NCBI RefSeq assembly: GCF_963677195.1
Contig: NZ_OY781918.1
Location: forward strand, 484,923 to 548,922
DNA from: an uncultured Marinifilum sp.
GTDB lineage: Bacteria; Bacteroidota; Bacteroidia; Bacteroidales; Marinifilaceae
DNA: 64,000 nucleotides
Reading direction: 5' to 3'
Made by a program: the position numbers and the translations under genes. A model generated the notes under the pieces. The model was not told the DNA's origin, did not search any database, and saw nothing but the letters and a program-made list of their open reading frames with translations. Below, piece after piece: positions 23,231-31,511 of the stretch (positions are counted from its first letter, which is position 1; each line of letters opens with the position of its first letter).

Positions 23231-23647
23231 TTATTTTTTTACTTTTCGATTCAAATAGAAGTTAATTGAAATTAGAATTAAGTAAAAAATGGCTAAATAT
23301 GGTGGTTTAGATTCCATTGGTAAAATTTCAGCAGGAACATCTGGGTGTAAATGGACATAAATTGCAACCACCATCATAATTGCAACGGTCAAATTACTTA
23401 AATAAAATAATTTTCTTTTTATAGAATCGTCTAATTTATCTCCCTTAATTACTAAAAATAATAGTGCAAGTCCAACACCAACTTCACCAAATTTTACAAA
23501 ATATTGCATTATTTCTGGGAAAGGCATTTCAGTAATCGATACTTGTCTGTAAATCCAAGTTTTAAATGGTTCAAAAAACTTGGCTATCCCAGGTATTAAC
23601 ATCCCAAATCCTAATAATCCTGTTATGATTTTAACTGACTTTTTCAT
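23231..23647 (-). CDS. DoxX-like small membrane protein
   Basis: 138 residues, four predicted membrane segments (IITGLLGFGMLIPGIAKFF; EVGVGLALLFLVI; LTVAIMMVVAIYVHL; YLAIFYLILISINFYL). The size and topology resemble DoxX/SURF4-type membrane proteins. Last gene of a four-gene run with a TetR fragment, a peroxiredoxin-like protein and an SDR enzyme, spaced by 2 to 55 bases, so an operon with a redox theme is likely. Its stop is two bases from attC-like site S1. Confidence 0.6.
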   Translation of the reverse strand: MKKSVKIITGLLGFGMLIPGIAKFFEPFKTWIYRQVSITEMPFPEIMQYFVKFGEVGVGLALLFLVIKGDKLDDSIKRKLFYLSNLTVAIMMVVAIYVHLHPDVPAEILPMESKPPYLAIFYLILISINFYLNRKVKK

Positions 23648-23652
23648 TGTTT

Positions 23653-24459
23653 TTATATTTTTTTATTTGAAATTGCTTTTCTAATCATCCAACCATTCAT
23701 TTTACTAAACCCCTTAATAGAGAAAATTCTTTTAGCCATAAAGACCATTATTTTGTTCATAAATCCGGGAATTATTGTTCCTTTTTTACCGAGATTTTTT
23801 AATGAAATTTTGGCAACTTCAGAAGGTTGCATACTTGACATAGGTAGTTTTGACCAGTCAATTCCATTATCAGCAACCATATTCGTTTCGGTTAAACCCG
23901 GTGCGAGAACACTAATATCGACATTATTAACCTTAAGCTCAGGGTATAAGGATAGCCCCAAATTGTGAACATAAGATTTGGTTGCAGCATAATTACTGAA
24001 ATATGGTGTTCCCATTAAACCAGCCATACTTGATATTAATAAAATACCTCCTTTTTTAACTGCTGACATTTTTTTTGCGAAATGATTAGTCAGTAAATAG
24101 GTTGAAGTGACATTCAGTTTAATCATTTGTAATTCTTTTTCTTCTGTAATTTTAAGAAAACTACCGTTGTTTTCCATTCCTGCACAATGAACAAGCATTC
24201 CAATTTCCTGTGTATCAATATCTTTAAAAAAGTCTATGATAGCTTGTTCGTTTGATAAATCAACAGAATAAGTTTGAGGCACAATATTGTATTTATTTGT
24301 AATTTCCTCTGCAATGGTTTTTAATTTCTCTTTGTTTCTTGCAACTATAATTGGTTCTATTCCAAGTTCTGCAAGTTCTAAAGCAAATGCTTTTCCAATT
24401 CCTGATGAGCCACCAGTTACTAATGCTTTATTACCATATTTGCTTTTTAAGTTTTTCAT
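23653..24459 (-). CDS. SDR-family NAD(P)-dependent oxidoreductase
   Basis: 268-residue classical short-chain dehydrogenase. Cofactor motif TGGSSGIGKAFA near the N-terminus, NAG-equivalent VHCAGMENNG, catalytic Ser in LLISSMAGLMG, and YAATKSY giving the Tyr-x-x-x-Lys pair, then LAPGLTETNM. Substrate cannot be read from sequence. It starts two bases after the stop of the peroxiredoxin-like gene. Confidence 0.88.
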   Translation of the reverse strand: MKNLKSKYGNKALVTGGSSGIGKAFALELAELGIEPIIVARNKEKLKTIAEEITNKYNIVPQTYSVDLSNEQAIIDFFKDIDTQEIGMLVHCAGMENNGSFLKITEEKELQMIKLNVTSTYLLTNHFAKKMSAVKKGGILLISSMAGLMGTPYFSNYAATKSYVHNLGLSLYPELKVNNVDISVLAPGLTETNMVADNGIDWSKLPMSSMQPSEVAKISLKNLGKKGTIIPGFMNKIMVFMAKRIFSIKGFSKMNGWMIRKAISNKKI

Positions 24460-24461
24460 TT

Positions 24462-25130
24462 TTATTTCTTTTTAAATAGATTGTTTTTTAATGATGTTAA
24501 TTCTTTTAGGATATCTGCAGGTTCTGCTCTAAAAGTATAGTCTGCTTTGGCAAAAGTAAAGAGTACAGTATTATCACTATCAACAATAAATGTTGCAGCT
24601 AATGGTACTTCAAATTGACCGATACCATTATGTTTTTCAATTTCAATACCAAACGCTTTATAAATTGGCCTGATTTCCTCACTTATGGTAAATGTGATTC
24701 CTAACTGTTTCGCATATTCAGACTTATCATCAGTCAGTACTTCAAATTCTAAATTGTGTCTTTCTGAAGTTGTTAGGGATTCATCGGGGTTTTCAGGTGT
24801 AATTGCTACAAGATTTGCTCCTAGTGCTTTGATTTCAGGAAGAATATCTTGATAAGCACGTAATTCTAGATTGCAATATGGACACCATCCACCACGATAG
24901 AAGGTAATTACAACTGGTCCTTTAGCTCTTAAAGTGGATAGATTTACATTAGTACCCAAATGGTTAGTTAAATTAAAGTCTAATAATTTATCTCCTTTTT
25001 TAGGAATTCTTTTTACAATTCCAGAGCCTTCTAGTATTTCTAAATCTTCTAATACTTTAAGTCTTACTTCACTTGGAAGTTTTGACAGGTTTTCTTTTTT
25101 TAAGGCTGTTAATTTTTCTTGTAATTTCAT
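24462..25130 (-). CDS. Peroxiredoxin-like AhpC/TSA protein
   Basis: 222-residue thioredoxin-fold protein: VVITFYRGGWCPYCNLELRAYQDILPEIKALGA carries the CxxC active site (WCPYC), and the domain order fits the AhpC/TSA family members that have a long N-terminal helix (about 35 residues). Probably reduces peroxides or acts as a thiol-disulfide reductase in the cytosol. Operon with the SDR and DoxX-like genes. Confidence 0.85.
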   Translation of the reverse strand: MKLQEKLTALKKENLSKLPSEVRLKVLEDLEILEGSGIVKRIPKKGDKLLDFNLTNHLGTNVNLSTLRAKGPVVITFYRGGWCPYCNLELRAYQDILPEIKALGANLVAITPENPDESLTTSERHNLEFEVLTDDKSEYAKQLGITFTISEEIRPIYKAFGIEIEKHNGIGQFEVPLAATFIVDSDNTVLFTFAKADYTFRAEPADILKELTSLKNNLFKKK

Positions 25131-25183
25131 AATTATTGTTGTTTTAAACTAAACAGTCATTTAGTTATTGATTAAAAAAAATG

Positions 25184-25660
25184 TTATAGTTGTTTGAAAA
25201 TGTTTTCTATATAATTAGCTAGTTGTTTTTGATTAAAAATCCTTGATGCAGAAGAAAGACCAACCATTGAAATGATTAGATAATCTCCTAATTCCTGAAT
25301 TTCTGATGCTACTTTGATGTTTTCTTGTTCTAAATTTTTTATAAATAGCTGTCTAACGTCTGTACTGAATTTTACTATTTGGGCGAGTATATTTGGGTCT
25401 GCATCTTTATCAACTTCATTTGCAGTATTAGTAATTAAACAACCTTTGGATAAATCATTTTCTTTCGAGAAATCAATAAAATTATAGAAGTATTCTTTTA
25501 TTCCAATAATTCCGTTGTTTGAGTTCTGTAATTTATGAGTGATTGTATTTAAACGTTTTCTATATAATTTCATACTCTCAACAAATAAACCATCCTTACT
25601 GCCAAAACTTGAATAAATGGAAAACTTATTTATTCCCATTTCCTTCTCAAGCAATTGCAT
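25184..25660 (-). pseudogene. TetR-family regulator, 5'-truncated
   Basis: The frame begins MQLLEKEMGINKFSIYSSFGSKDGLFVESMKLYRKRL, the second half of a TetR HTH, and continues with a helical ligand domain. The first HTH helices are missing: read in frame upstream, ETTS fits the family but TGA and TAG stops follow within 15 codons. The product of 158 residues is too short to bind DNA normally. The truncation point lies between the cassette recombinase and the operon, at the head of the array, and the expected start box of this cassette (GTTGTACCC) is also absent, so the cassette's front end was probably lost in a rearrangement. Confidence 0.7.
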
Positions 25661-25756
25661 AGAGGTAGTTTCATTTCAGTAACCCTACCTATGGTCTCAA
25701 TATATCCATTTTAGTGAAAGTTACTGTTTAATATTAACCCGAAAATAATGATTATT

Positions 25757-27202
25757 TTACAATATAATATCATCTAATGGACTTTTTATCTGACGTAAAT
25801 TTTTATTACTAACATGTGTGTAAATTTCAGTAGTTTTCGAAGAATTATGTCCTAATATTACTTGAATATAACGCAAATCGGTACCCGATTCCAATAAATG
25901 AGTGGCAAAACTATGACGTAAAGAATGAAGGCCTCCTCGTTTTGGAACCTTAGATTTTGCAATAGCATTAGCAAGTATTTTTCCTGCACTGCAAGCAGAA
26001 TATTTCCCTCCAAACTGTCCTTCAAACAAGTAATTCTTTGGTTTGTATTCTTTATAATAATCCCTAAGTGTATTTAATGTTACCTCACCTAAAATAGTCG
26101 ATCTGTCCTTTTTCCCTTTAGCCTTACAAATATTTATTAACATCCTTTTCGAATCAACATGCTCTATTTTAAGATTCAGTGCTTCACCTATTCTTAATCC
26201 ACTGCCATATACCAAATACAATAAAGCTTTGTGTTTTAAATTCGTAACAGAATTCAAAATTTTCTGAATTTCTTCTTTATTCCAAACCTTAGGTAACTTA
26301 CGTCCAAGTTTAGGTCTTATTACCTGATCTAGTTCAACTTGCTTCCCTAAAACACTGCTATAATAACGTTTTATAGCATTTATCGATTGATTTATTGTTT
26401 GTTCACTGCACGACTTTTCAGCAATCATATTCTGATGATATGCATTGATTACTTCTGAAGTAAATTCATTTATTTTACTAATTTGATCTTGTTTATAGGT
26501 ATTAATAAAACGTAATAAAAAATAATAATACGTCGTAATCGTGTTTACACTATAGCCTTTAAGAACCATGTATTGCAGATATTCTTTCGGACAACTTTTA
26601 AAATGCGACCCCTTAACATAAGCTTGTTCAAATAAAATTTGCATTATTCTATAATCTCTTATCTCTAATTCGTTGTGCAATTTTACCCGTAACTGATGGC
26701 TTACAGTATTTAAAAATAAGGCAATCACTTTTACTTTAGGATCAATCACAAATAGCTTTAAACTCCTATCCCATCTGGCATTTTTATTCTCAACTAATAT
26801 TTTATTAATACTACAACTGTTGTTATATTTTATAACAATGCATCGCTTTCCATCATTTTTATATGGTACTAGTGTGATATTGCCAATTTTCGGTGCCGAT
26901 TCCAAAACTCCTTTAAAATAGGTAGCACTCCCTATTGTAATAGATTCGGTATTGCTAATTAAATTTGCTTCAAAATATTTTGTGCTTATTACTGCGATAT
27001 CACAAAAAAGATCTTTCAATAAACCAATTGTTTTTGCTGTACTTTTTACTTTATATTCCTTATGCTCCACACTCCATACAATCCAACTGTTTCTAGCAAT
27101 TCGTGATACAATAGCATCATTGCTCTTAAAATAAAGAATCGAAATATCCTCATTACTATTTTTTACGTGATTTAAATAAATGACAGGCCTGTTTTGTTTC
27201 AT
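25757..27202 (-). CDS. Tyrosine recombinase at the head of the cassette array
   Basis: 481 residues. Core-binding SAM-like domain at about 205-290 (EYLQYMVLKGYSVNTITTYYYFLLRF), catalytic domain about 300-475 with R337 (GSGLRIGE), K363/K365 (AKGKKDR), H426 and R429 (HSLRHSFATHLL), H452 (LGHNSSKTT) and Y461 (EIYTHV). The C-terminus IKSPLDD resembles the RSPLD end of integron integrases, but the extra helix typical of IntI between boxes I and II is absent. Residues 1-200 are an unusual extension, apparently two copies of a small alpha/beta module (around 18-75 and 115-175). It is transcribed toward the array. A role in moving the cassettes is inferred from position. Confidence 0.85.
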   Translation of the reverse strand: MKQNRPVIYLNHVKNSNEDISILYFKSNDAIVSRIARNSWIVWSVEHKEYKVKSTAKTIGLLKDLFCDIAVISTKYFEANLISNTESITIGSATYFKGVLESAPKIGNITLVPYKNDGKRCIVIKYNNSCSINKILVENKNARWDRSLKLFVIDPKVKVIALFLNTVSHQLRVKLHNELEIRDYRIMQILFEQAYVKGSHFKSCPKEYLQYMVLKGYSVNTITTYYYFLLRFINTYKQDQISKINEFTSEVINAYHQNMIAEKSCSEQTINQSINAIKRYYSSVLGKQVELDQVIRPKLGRKLPKVWNKEEIQKILNSVTNLKHKALLYLVYGSGLRIGEALNLKIEHVDSKRMLINICKAKGKKDRSTILGEVTLNTLRDYYKEYKPKNYLFEGQFGGKYSACSAGKILANAIAKSKVPKRGGLHSLRHSFATHLLESGTDLRYIQVILGHNSSKTTEIYTHVSNKNLRQIKSPLDDIIL

Positions 27203-27240
27203 TTTTTTTACTGGAAATATAAATTGAATTCTTATCTTAA

Positions 27241-27290
27241 ACGTTTTACAGACGCTTATAAACGATTATAAACGTCTATAAAACGAATAG
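27241..27290. promoter_or_regulatory. Iterated operator between divergent genes
   Basis: Three 10-base direct repeats of the form TTATAAACGA / TTATAAACGT / CTATAAAACG at about 27257-27286, flanked by AGACG and CGTCT inverted arms, in the 102-base gap between the recombinase and the divergent zinc-finger gene. AAACGTTT, a palindrome, overlaps the upstream edge. Likely binding site for a regulator of the recombinase. Confidence 0.5.
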
Positions 27291-27304
27291 TAAAGTTTTA
27301 AACC

Positions 27305-27670
27305 ATGAAACAAAAAAAATGTTTGTATTGCAAAGAACCATTTGTTGGTCGAGCCGATAAAAAATTTTGTAATAGTCAATGTAAAAGCGCTTACCACAAC
27401 CAAACAAGCCAATCATGCGAATCCTACATAAGACTCACCAATAAACAATTAAGAGCAAACAGAAGAGCATTACGCAAAGCATGTCCATCGGGCAAAGCAA
27501 CCGTTCGGAAGTCTTTCCTTAAAAAATTAGGTATGGATTTTAAACATCTAACCCATACCTGGAAAAGTAAAAGTGGTATTTTATACTATTTCTGTTACGA
27601 TTACGGATATACTGCATCAATAGAACCTGAAAAGGTTATGATAATTCAACAACAAGATTACATGAATTAA
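27305..27670 (+). CDS. Zinc-finger protein of unknown role
   Basis: 121 residues. The N-terminus CLYCKEPFVGRADKKFCNSQCKSAYHN is a four-cysteine zinc ribbon of the DUF2116-like kind widespread in Bacteroidota. The rest is basic (RANRRALRKACPSGKATVRKSFLKKLGMDFKHLTHTWKSKSGILYYFCYDYGY). It is divergent from the recombinase and shares its regulatory gap; it could regulate or assist it, but related genes also occur in core genomes, so the link is only positional. Confidence 0.75.
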   Translation: MKQKKCLYCKEPFVGRADKKFCNSQCKSAYHNQTSQSCESYIRLTNKQLRANRRALRKACPSGKATVRKSFLKKLGMDFKHLTHTWKSKSGILYYFCYDYGYTASIEPEKVMIIQQQDYMN

Positions 27671-27813
27671 TCAAATTAACTTCATATACTTTGTTATGCT
27701 CTAAATTCAAATTATCCGGTCCGAAATCGGCATGTTTTTTTTACGGCTCGCTAAAGTGAATAATCTATAAATTGATCTTTTAGGAGCGATCAATTCTCTT
27801 CACCTAAAATATT

Positions 27814-28341
27814 CTATTTCTTTACTGCCTCTTGAATCCTCTCGATTACCTTCTCATCTCTATTCACATTAAAAATCGTATCTAGTTTTAACAAACCTCT
27901 AGAATTAATACCTCCCTGATTCTGAATGTATTTAAATTTTAAATCATTGTCTCTTAACAGCCTATTATTTAGAAATAATCCAATCGTTAAAAGCAATAAA
28001 ACTGCAGCTATTGATTGCCAAACCACCAATTTTCGAAACATCAACTTTCTTTTTTTATTCTGCTCGCTTAATTCTCTAATTTTTTGTTTCAACTCCTGAG
28101 TTTCCTGAGTCAGCTGATTAAACTGCCTGGTTGTAGATTGATCTGACAATGAAAATTTCTGCTGTATTGACTTATCAATTGACTGATAAATAAATTCCAG
28201 TAGTTGTCTTGGGATCATTTTTTGTGCTTCTTTTTCTGCAGACTTATCCTGTTCTATTTTTTCTTGAATAAGCACCAATTTTTCTTTAATCTCCTCAAAC
28301 ATTGCTGATACAAAATCATTCCTTTTCATAGTTGTTTCCAA
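27814..28341 (-). CDS. Coiled-coil membrane protein of the mobilization region
   Basis: 175 residues. An N-terminal helical half with heptads (about 5-110, RQFNQLTQETQELKQKIRELSEQ), one membrane segment at about 120-140 (LVVWQSIAAVLLLLTIGLFL), and a C-terminal soluble tail. It follows mobA by six bases on the same strand. Similar proteins accompany MobA/MobC in Bacteroidota elements; a role in docking the relaxosome at the membrane is plausible but inferred. Confidence 0.65.
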   Translation of the reverse strand: METTMKRNDFVSAMFEEIKEKLVLIQEKIEQDKSAEKEAQKMIPRQLLEFIYQSIDKSIQQKFSLSDQSTTRQFNQLTQETQELKQKIRELSEQNKKRKLMFRKLVVWQSIAAVLLLLTIGLFLNNRLLRDNDLKFKYIQNQGGINSRGLLKLDTIFNVNRDEKVIERIQEAVKK

Positions 28342-28347
28342 TATTTA

Positions 28348-29238
28348 TTAATGCCTAAGACTTTTCTTTTTAATTTTTTTTCCAAGCTTATGTTTTCGTT
28401 CAGGATAAAACTCATCCCTGCAATTTTGCTTTTGAGATTGTATCAACAATTCACTAAGCAAACTGTTAACTTTTAATTTTCTCTCTGAACTTCTAAATCT
28501 TTGCTCTTTTACATTTTGCTTTAATCGAGCATCTATCTTCGAAAAACTGAACTGCCGATCTATTTTCGAACCATTAAAACTCAATCCATTTTTAATAAAC
28601 CGAACACCTTGCACCTCGGTGGTTTTCCCCTTAGTTTTAAAATCGATGCTGATCCCCTGCTCTTCTAAATTCATAACCAATTCAAGCCAATCACCACTTT
28701 CTGGCACATATTTCTGCAAGGCATTATAAATTTCATACTTGGATTTATCAGGTTCATGAAGTCGATTCACTTTCACCTGCTCTTTTCCTTTGGCAAAATA
28801 AAGGCCATGCTGCTTTGTTAAATTTTTACAAATCTTTTCGCTTCTGATTCGGTCATTACGATCCGAAATTGTCTTCCCATGATAATCTACCCTGTTAATG
28901 ACCAGATGAATGTGTGGATGTTCTTTGTCAAAATGGCGAGCTATCAGAAACTGCGTCTCACAAATATTCATACGACACATATACTGTCTGGCAATATTTA
29001 CCATTAGTTCATTAGCTAGAAACCATTTGTCTTTTGCCGAAAACGAAAGAGAAATATGGTACACAGGCTTGCTAATTCTAGGATTCAATTCAGATTGCTG
29101 CCTGAAACTTTCAATCATTGTTTCCTTGTTTTTCAAACGCAAACCTTCACTATCCAAAAGTTCTGTTCCCTTCTTTTTGTCCAGTATGTAATTCACAACT
29201 CCGGCAAAATCCTGCCCCTTCACTATCTTTGCAATCAT
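28348..29238 (-). CDS. mobA: MobA-type relaxase
   Basis: 296-residue relaxase/mobilization nuclease domain protein. The metal-binding motif ARHFDKEHPHIHLVINRVDYHGK (HxDxxHxHxH type) is intact; the N-terminal catalytic tyrosine is probably in VVNYILDKK. It would nick oriT and lead the strand in conjugation, using another element's secretion system. It follows mobC with one base between stop and start. Confidence 0.9.
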   Translation of the reverse strand: MIAKIVKGQDFAGVVNYILDKKKGTELLDSEGLRLKNKETMIESFRQQSELNPRISKPVYHISLSFSAKDKWFLANELMVNIARQYMCRMNICETQFLIARHFDKEHPHIHLVINRVDYHGKTISDRNDRIRSEKICKNLTKQHGLYFAKGKEQVKVNRLHEPDKSKYEIYNALQKYVPESGDWLELVMNLEEQGISIDFKTKGKTTEVQGVRFIKNGLSFNGSKIDRQFSFSKIDARLKQNVKEQRFRSSERKLKVNSLLSELLIQSQKQNCRDEFYPERKHKLGKKIKKKSLRH

Positions 29239-29239
29239 A

Positions 29240-29581
29240 TCAAAGCTGGTCTATTATTTCATCAATCTTCTCTGCCAAATAGATATATTCCCTACGAGCA
29301 TTTGTATAGCCTTGTGCATTGGCTTTTCTGGCAATCTGATTCAGATTATTAGCCATCCCGCACAATTTTCGGATTTGATTCTGAACTTCCGGTGTGATTC
29401 TCTCCCTAACGGAGCTTTCAGTAATGCACTGTCTCATGTACTCACTAATACTTAGTTTTGCTTCATTAGATTTTGCCTTCAAACGATAGTATTCTTCTGT
29501 ATTCATTTTCACATTCACCCTGTACCTTCTTTTCTGAGAAATACTTTTCCTGGGACGTCCTCCTTTCTTAAAATGTTCCAT
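29240..29581 (-). CDS. mobC: MobC relaxosome accessory protein
   Basis: 113 residues: basic N-terminus (KKGGRPRKSISQKRRYRVNVKMNTEEYYRL), a ribbon-helix-helix DNA-binding pattern (SISEYMRQCI) and the MobC domain (LCGMANNLNQIARKANAQGY). It should bind oriT beside the relaxase. First gene of the mobC-mobA-membrane protein operon. Confidence 0.9.
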   Translation of the reverse strand: MEHFKKGGRPRKSISQKRRYRVNVKMNTEEYYRLKAKSNEAKLSISEYMRQCITESSVRERITPEVQNQIRKLCGMANNLNQIARKANAQGYTNARREYIYLAEKIDEIIDQL

Positions 29582-29822
29582 AGATGTTATCTTTTAATTT
29601 GAGACCAACGGGATGTTTTCAAGAGTTTTGGGCATACCAAAACATAAACTTGCTTAGTAGACCTTTTAAAGTGATGATCCTAATAGAAAAGAAACGATTT
29701 ATTCCATTGTCCATCACCAAAATTTGATCTAATTACATATAGTAAGGCCTTCATACATGCGTAAGCATCCCTTTAATTAAAGGTCATGCTTTCTGCAAAA
29801 GGAAGCGGAATAAATAGCTTGT

Positions 29823-29964
29823 GCGCCGGAGAGAAAATCATTTCAATGTGTTTTGTGCGGGGCAAGGCAAAATGCTTTGTAAATCGGTTGGAAACAGATG
29901 TCAAAGCTTTTTGCTGCCTAAGCCCTTGCATTGGAAAAAAAACGCTTTGAAATGATTGGGCGCC
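29823..29964. other. Large imperfect inverted repeat, candidate oriT or RNA
   Basis: In the 451-base gap upstream of mobC. Arms of about 25 bases: GCGCC with AATCATTTCAA and GTTTT on the left (29823-29855) pair with AACGCTTTGAAATGATTGGG and CGCC on the right (29941-29964). Inner GGGCAAGGC and GCCCTTGC pair too. Position beside mobC fits oriT, which commonly has inverted repeats; a structured RNA is the alternative. The rest of the gap shows nothing I can name. Confidence 0.5.
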
Positions 29965-30032
29965 TTTATGCCGAACTCTTTTGCTGAAATCATGGCCGTT
30001 TTCAACTTTGTCTTCGCATGTATGAAGTATAA

Positions 30033-31238
30033 TTACCAGCCCAACTTATTCTTCAACTTCCCCATATCTTTAGAAATTTTATCATCCAATACTCTGGCAT
30101 ATATTTGAGTAATTTTAAGCGAATTGTGTCCGAGTATTTTAGATACCGTTTCTATGGGAACGCCATTAGAAAGGGTTACAGTAGTCGCAAAAGTATGCCT
30201 GGCCATGTGCATGGTCAAATTCTTATTAATGCCGCAAACCTCTGCTAATTCCTTTAAATAGCTATTCAATTTCTGATTGGAAGAGACAGGCAAGACTCGC
30301 CCTTTTAAAACTTCCTCAGGGTAATCAGCATATTTACTTATTATATTTAAAGAATTTTCGAATAAGGGGATTTTACATTCTGTCTTGGTCTTGGTACGAT
30401 TTATAATAATCCATGCATTACCATCATTTCTTTTTTGAATATGCGTTCTTTTCAATTTTGAGATGTCGGCATAGGATAAACCGGTATAACATGCAAAAAC
30501 AAAAATATCTCTTACTGTAGACAAGCGAATCAGATCAATTTCTTTATTCTCTAATCGCTTCAACTCTTCCAATGTTAAAAAATCTCTATGCGATTTCTCT
30601 AATTTTACCTTAAATCTGGTGTATGGGTTTTTTTCAATATACTCCAAAGAGATGGCCAGATTTAAAACTCTTTTAAGGTGCTTGTGATAATTCCAAGCCG
30701 TATTCTGATGAATTTGGTATTCTTTCTTTAAATAAACATCAAAACCATTCAAGAATTTATAATCAATATTATTCAGAGCAATATCATCTTTTCTTAAGTG
30801 CACATTAATATACTCTGCTAGCTTTTTTCTGCTGCCTTTGTAATGCACTAGCGTTTTAAAAGCATATCCTTTTCCAATATTGCTTTTAATGGTATGCAAA
30901 TAGTAGTCAAATGTTTTTAGTAAACCCTCAAATTTATCCTCATTCAAAAACCGACTTTTGATATCCAAAACATCAAATGGTTCATCTAAAGAAACCAACT
31001 GATTATAAATATCATGTAATTCTGTAGTAGTTTTAAGAATTTGGTTGTTGAATACTCCTGCTCCAGACGCTTTTGGCTTTAGCAATTGCTTTACTTCATC
31101 CCAATCATCCCTGCCAACTTTAATTCCAGTAGATAATTGAACCCGTTTTTGGTTCAAAGTGAAACGAACATACAATGGGAATAACCCCTTAGACCTCTGT
31201 CTATCAGACCTTAACAAATAACTCACAATCAATCTCAT
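30033..31238 (-). CDS. int: CTnDOT-like tyrosine integrase of the element
   Basis: 401 residues with the three-domain layout of Bacteroidota conjugative-transposon integrases: arm-binding N-terminus (YVRFTLNQKRVQLSTGIKV), SAM-like core-binding domain (about 110-205), and catalytic domain with RTKTKTECKIPL (Lys region), HMARHTFAT (His and Arg), LGHNSLKITQIYARV (His and Tyr). The box I arginine is replaced: CYTGLSYADI has Ser where TGLR is usual, as in IntDOT. It lies 275 bases from the tRNA-Leu core site it is expected to use. Confidence 0.92.
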   Translation of the reverse strand: MRLIVSYLLRSDRQRSKGLFPLYVRFTLNQKRVQLSTGIKVGRDDWDEVKQLLKPKASGAGVFNNQILKTTTELHDIYNQLVSLDEPFDVLDIKSRFLNEDKFEGLLKTFDYYLHTIKSNIGKGYAFKTLVHYKGSRKKLAEYINVHLRKDDIALNNIDYKFLNGFDVYLKKEYQIHQNTAWNYHKHLKRVLNLAISLEYIEKNPYTRFKVKLEKSHRDFLTLEELKRLENKEIDLIRLSTVRDIFVFACYTGLSYADISKLKRTHIQKRNDGNAWIIINRTKTKTECKIPLFENSLNIISKYADYPEEVLKGRVLPVSSNQKLNSYLKELAEVCGINKNLTMHMARHTFATTVTLSNGVPIETVSKILGHNSLKITQIYARVLDDKISKDMGKLKNKLGW

Positions 31239-31391
31239 AATTATTTCTTTTAAAATCGGCTTGATTTTATTAAAATTAGAGCATTATTGTTAGAAATGCA
31301 AGGCTTAATAATATCAAAAACCAATCAAATTAGACAATAGTTATCAGAGAGTTACGAATTTGCCGACACCACGATGTTAAATAGAATTGAT

Positions 31392-31409
31392 GGTGTCGTT
31401 TTTGTCCCT
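31392..31409. repeat. Candidate integrase arm-type site, right
   Basis: GGTGTCGTTTTTGTCCCT, 16 of 18 matches to 7617-7634, same orientation. It also forms the right arm of an 8-bp hairpin (CGACACCA at 31364-31371, TGGTGTCG at 31391-31398). Confidence 0.6.
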
Positions 31410-31457
31410 TTTAAAATGATATTTAATGGCCTTTTTTGAACTTTCAGGGTACAAAAA

Positions 31458-31487
31458 AAACGCTTAAAACATTAGTTTTAAGCGTTT
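31458..31487 (-). terminator. Terminator supplied by the element to the tRNA operon
   Basis: 13-bp perfect stem (AAACGCTTAAAAC / GTTTTAAGCGTTT), four-base loop, T-run on the minus strand. It stands 26 bases beyond the tRNA-Leu 3' end and replaces the original terminator now at 7502-7534. Confidence 0.8.
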
Positions 31488-31511
31488 TTACATCTATTTA
31501 ACATTCTAAAT

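Noticed and set aside
25661..25756. An attI site between the recombinase and the first gene
   Set aside because: GTT-containing stretches and an AT palindrome (AAAATAATCATTATTTT) occur there, but no box matches the end box of the first cassette and no pair of integrase-type sites is evident.
25757..27202. Calling the recombinase a true IntI integron integrase
   Set aside because: It lacks the extra helical insertion that defines IntI and has a long extra N-terminus. Only the end motif and general tyrosine-recombinase boxes are shared.
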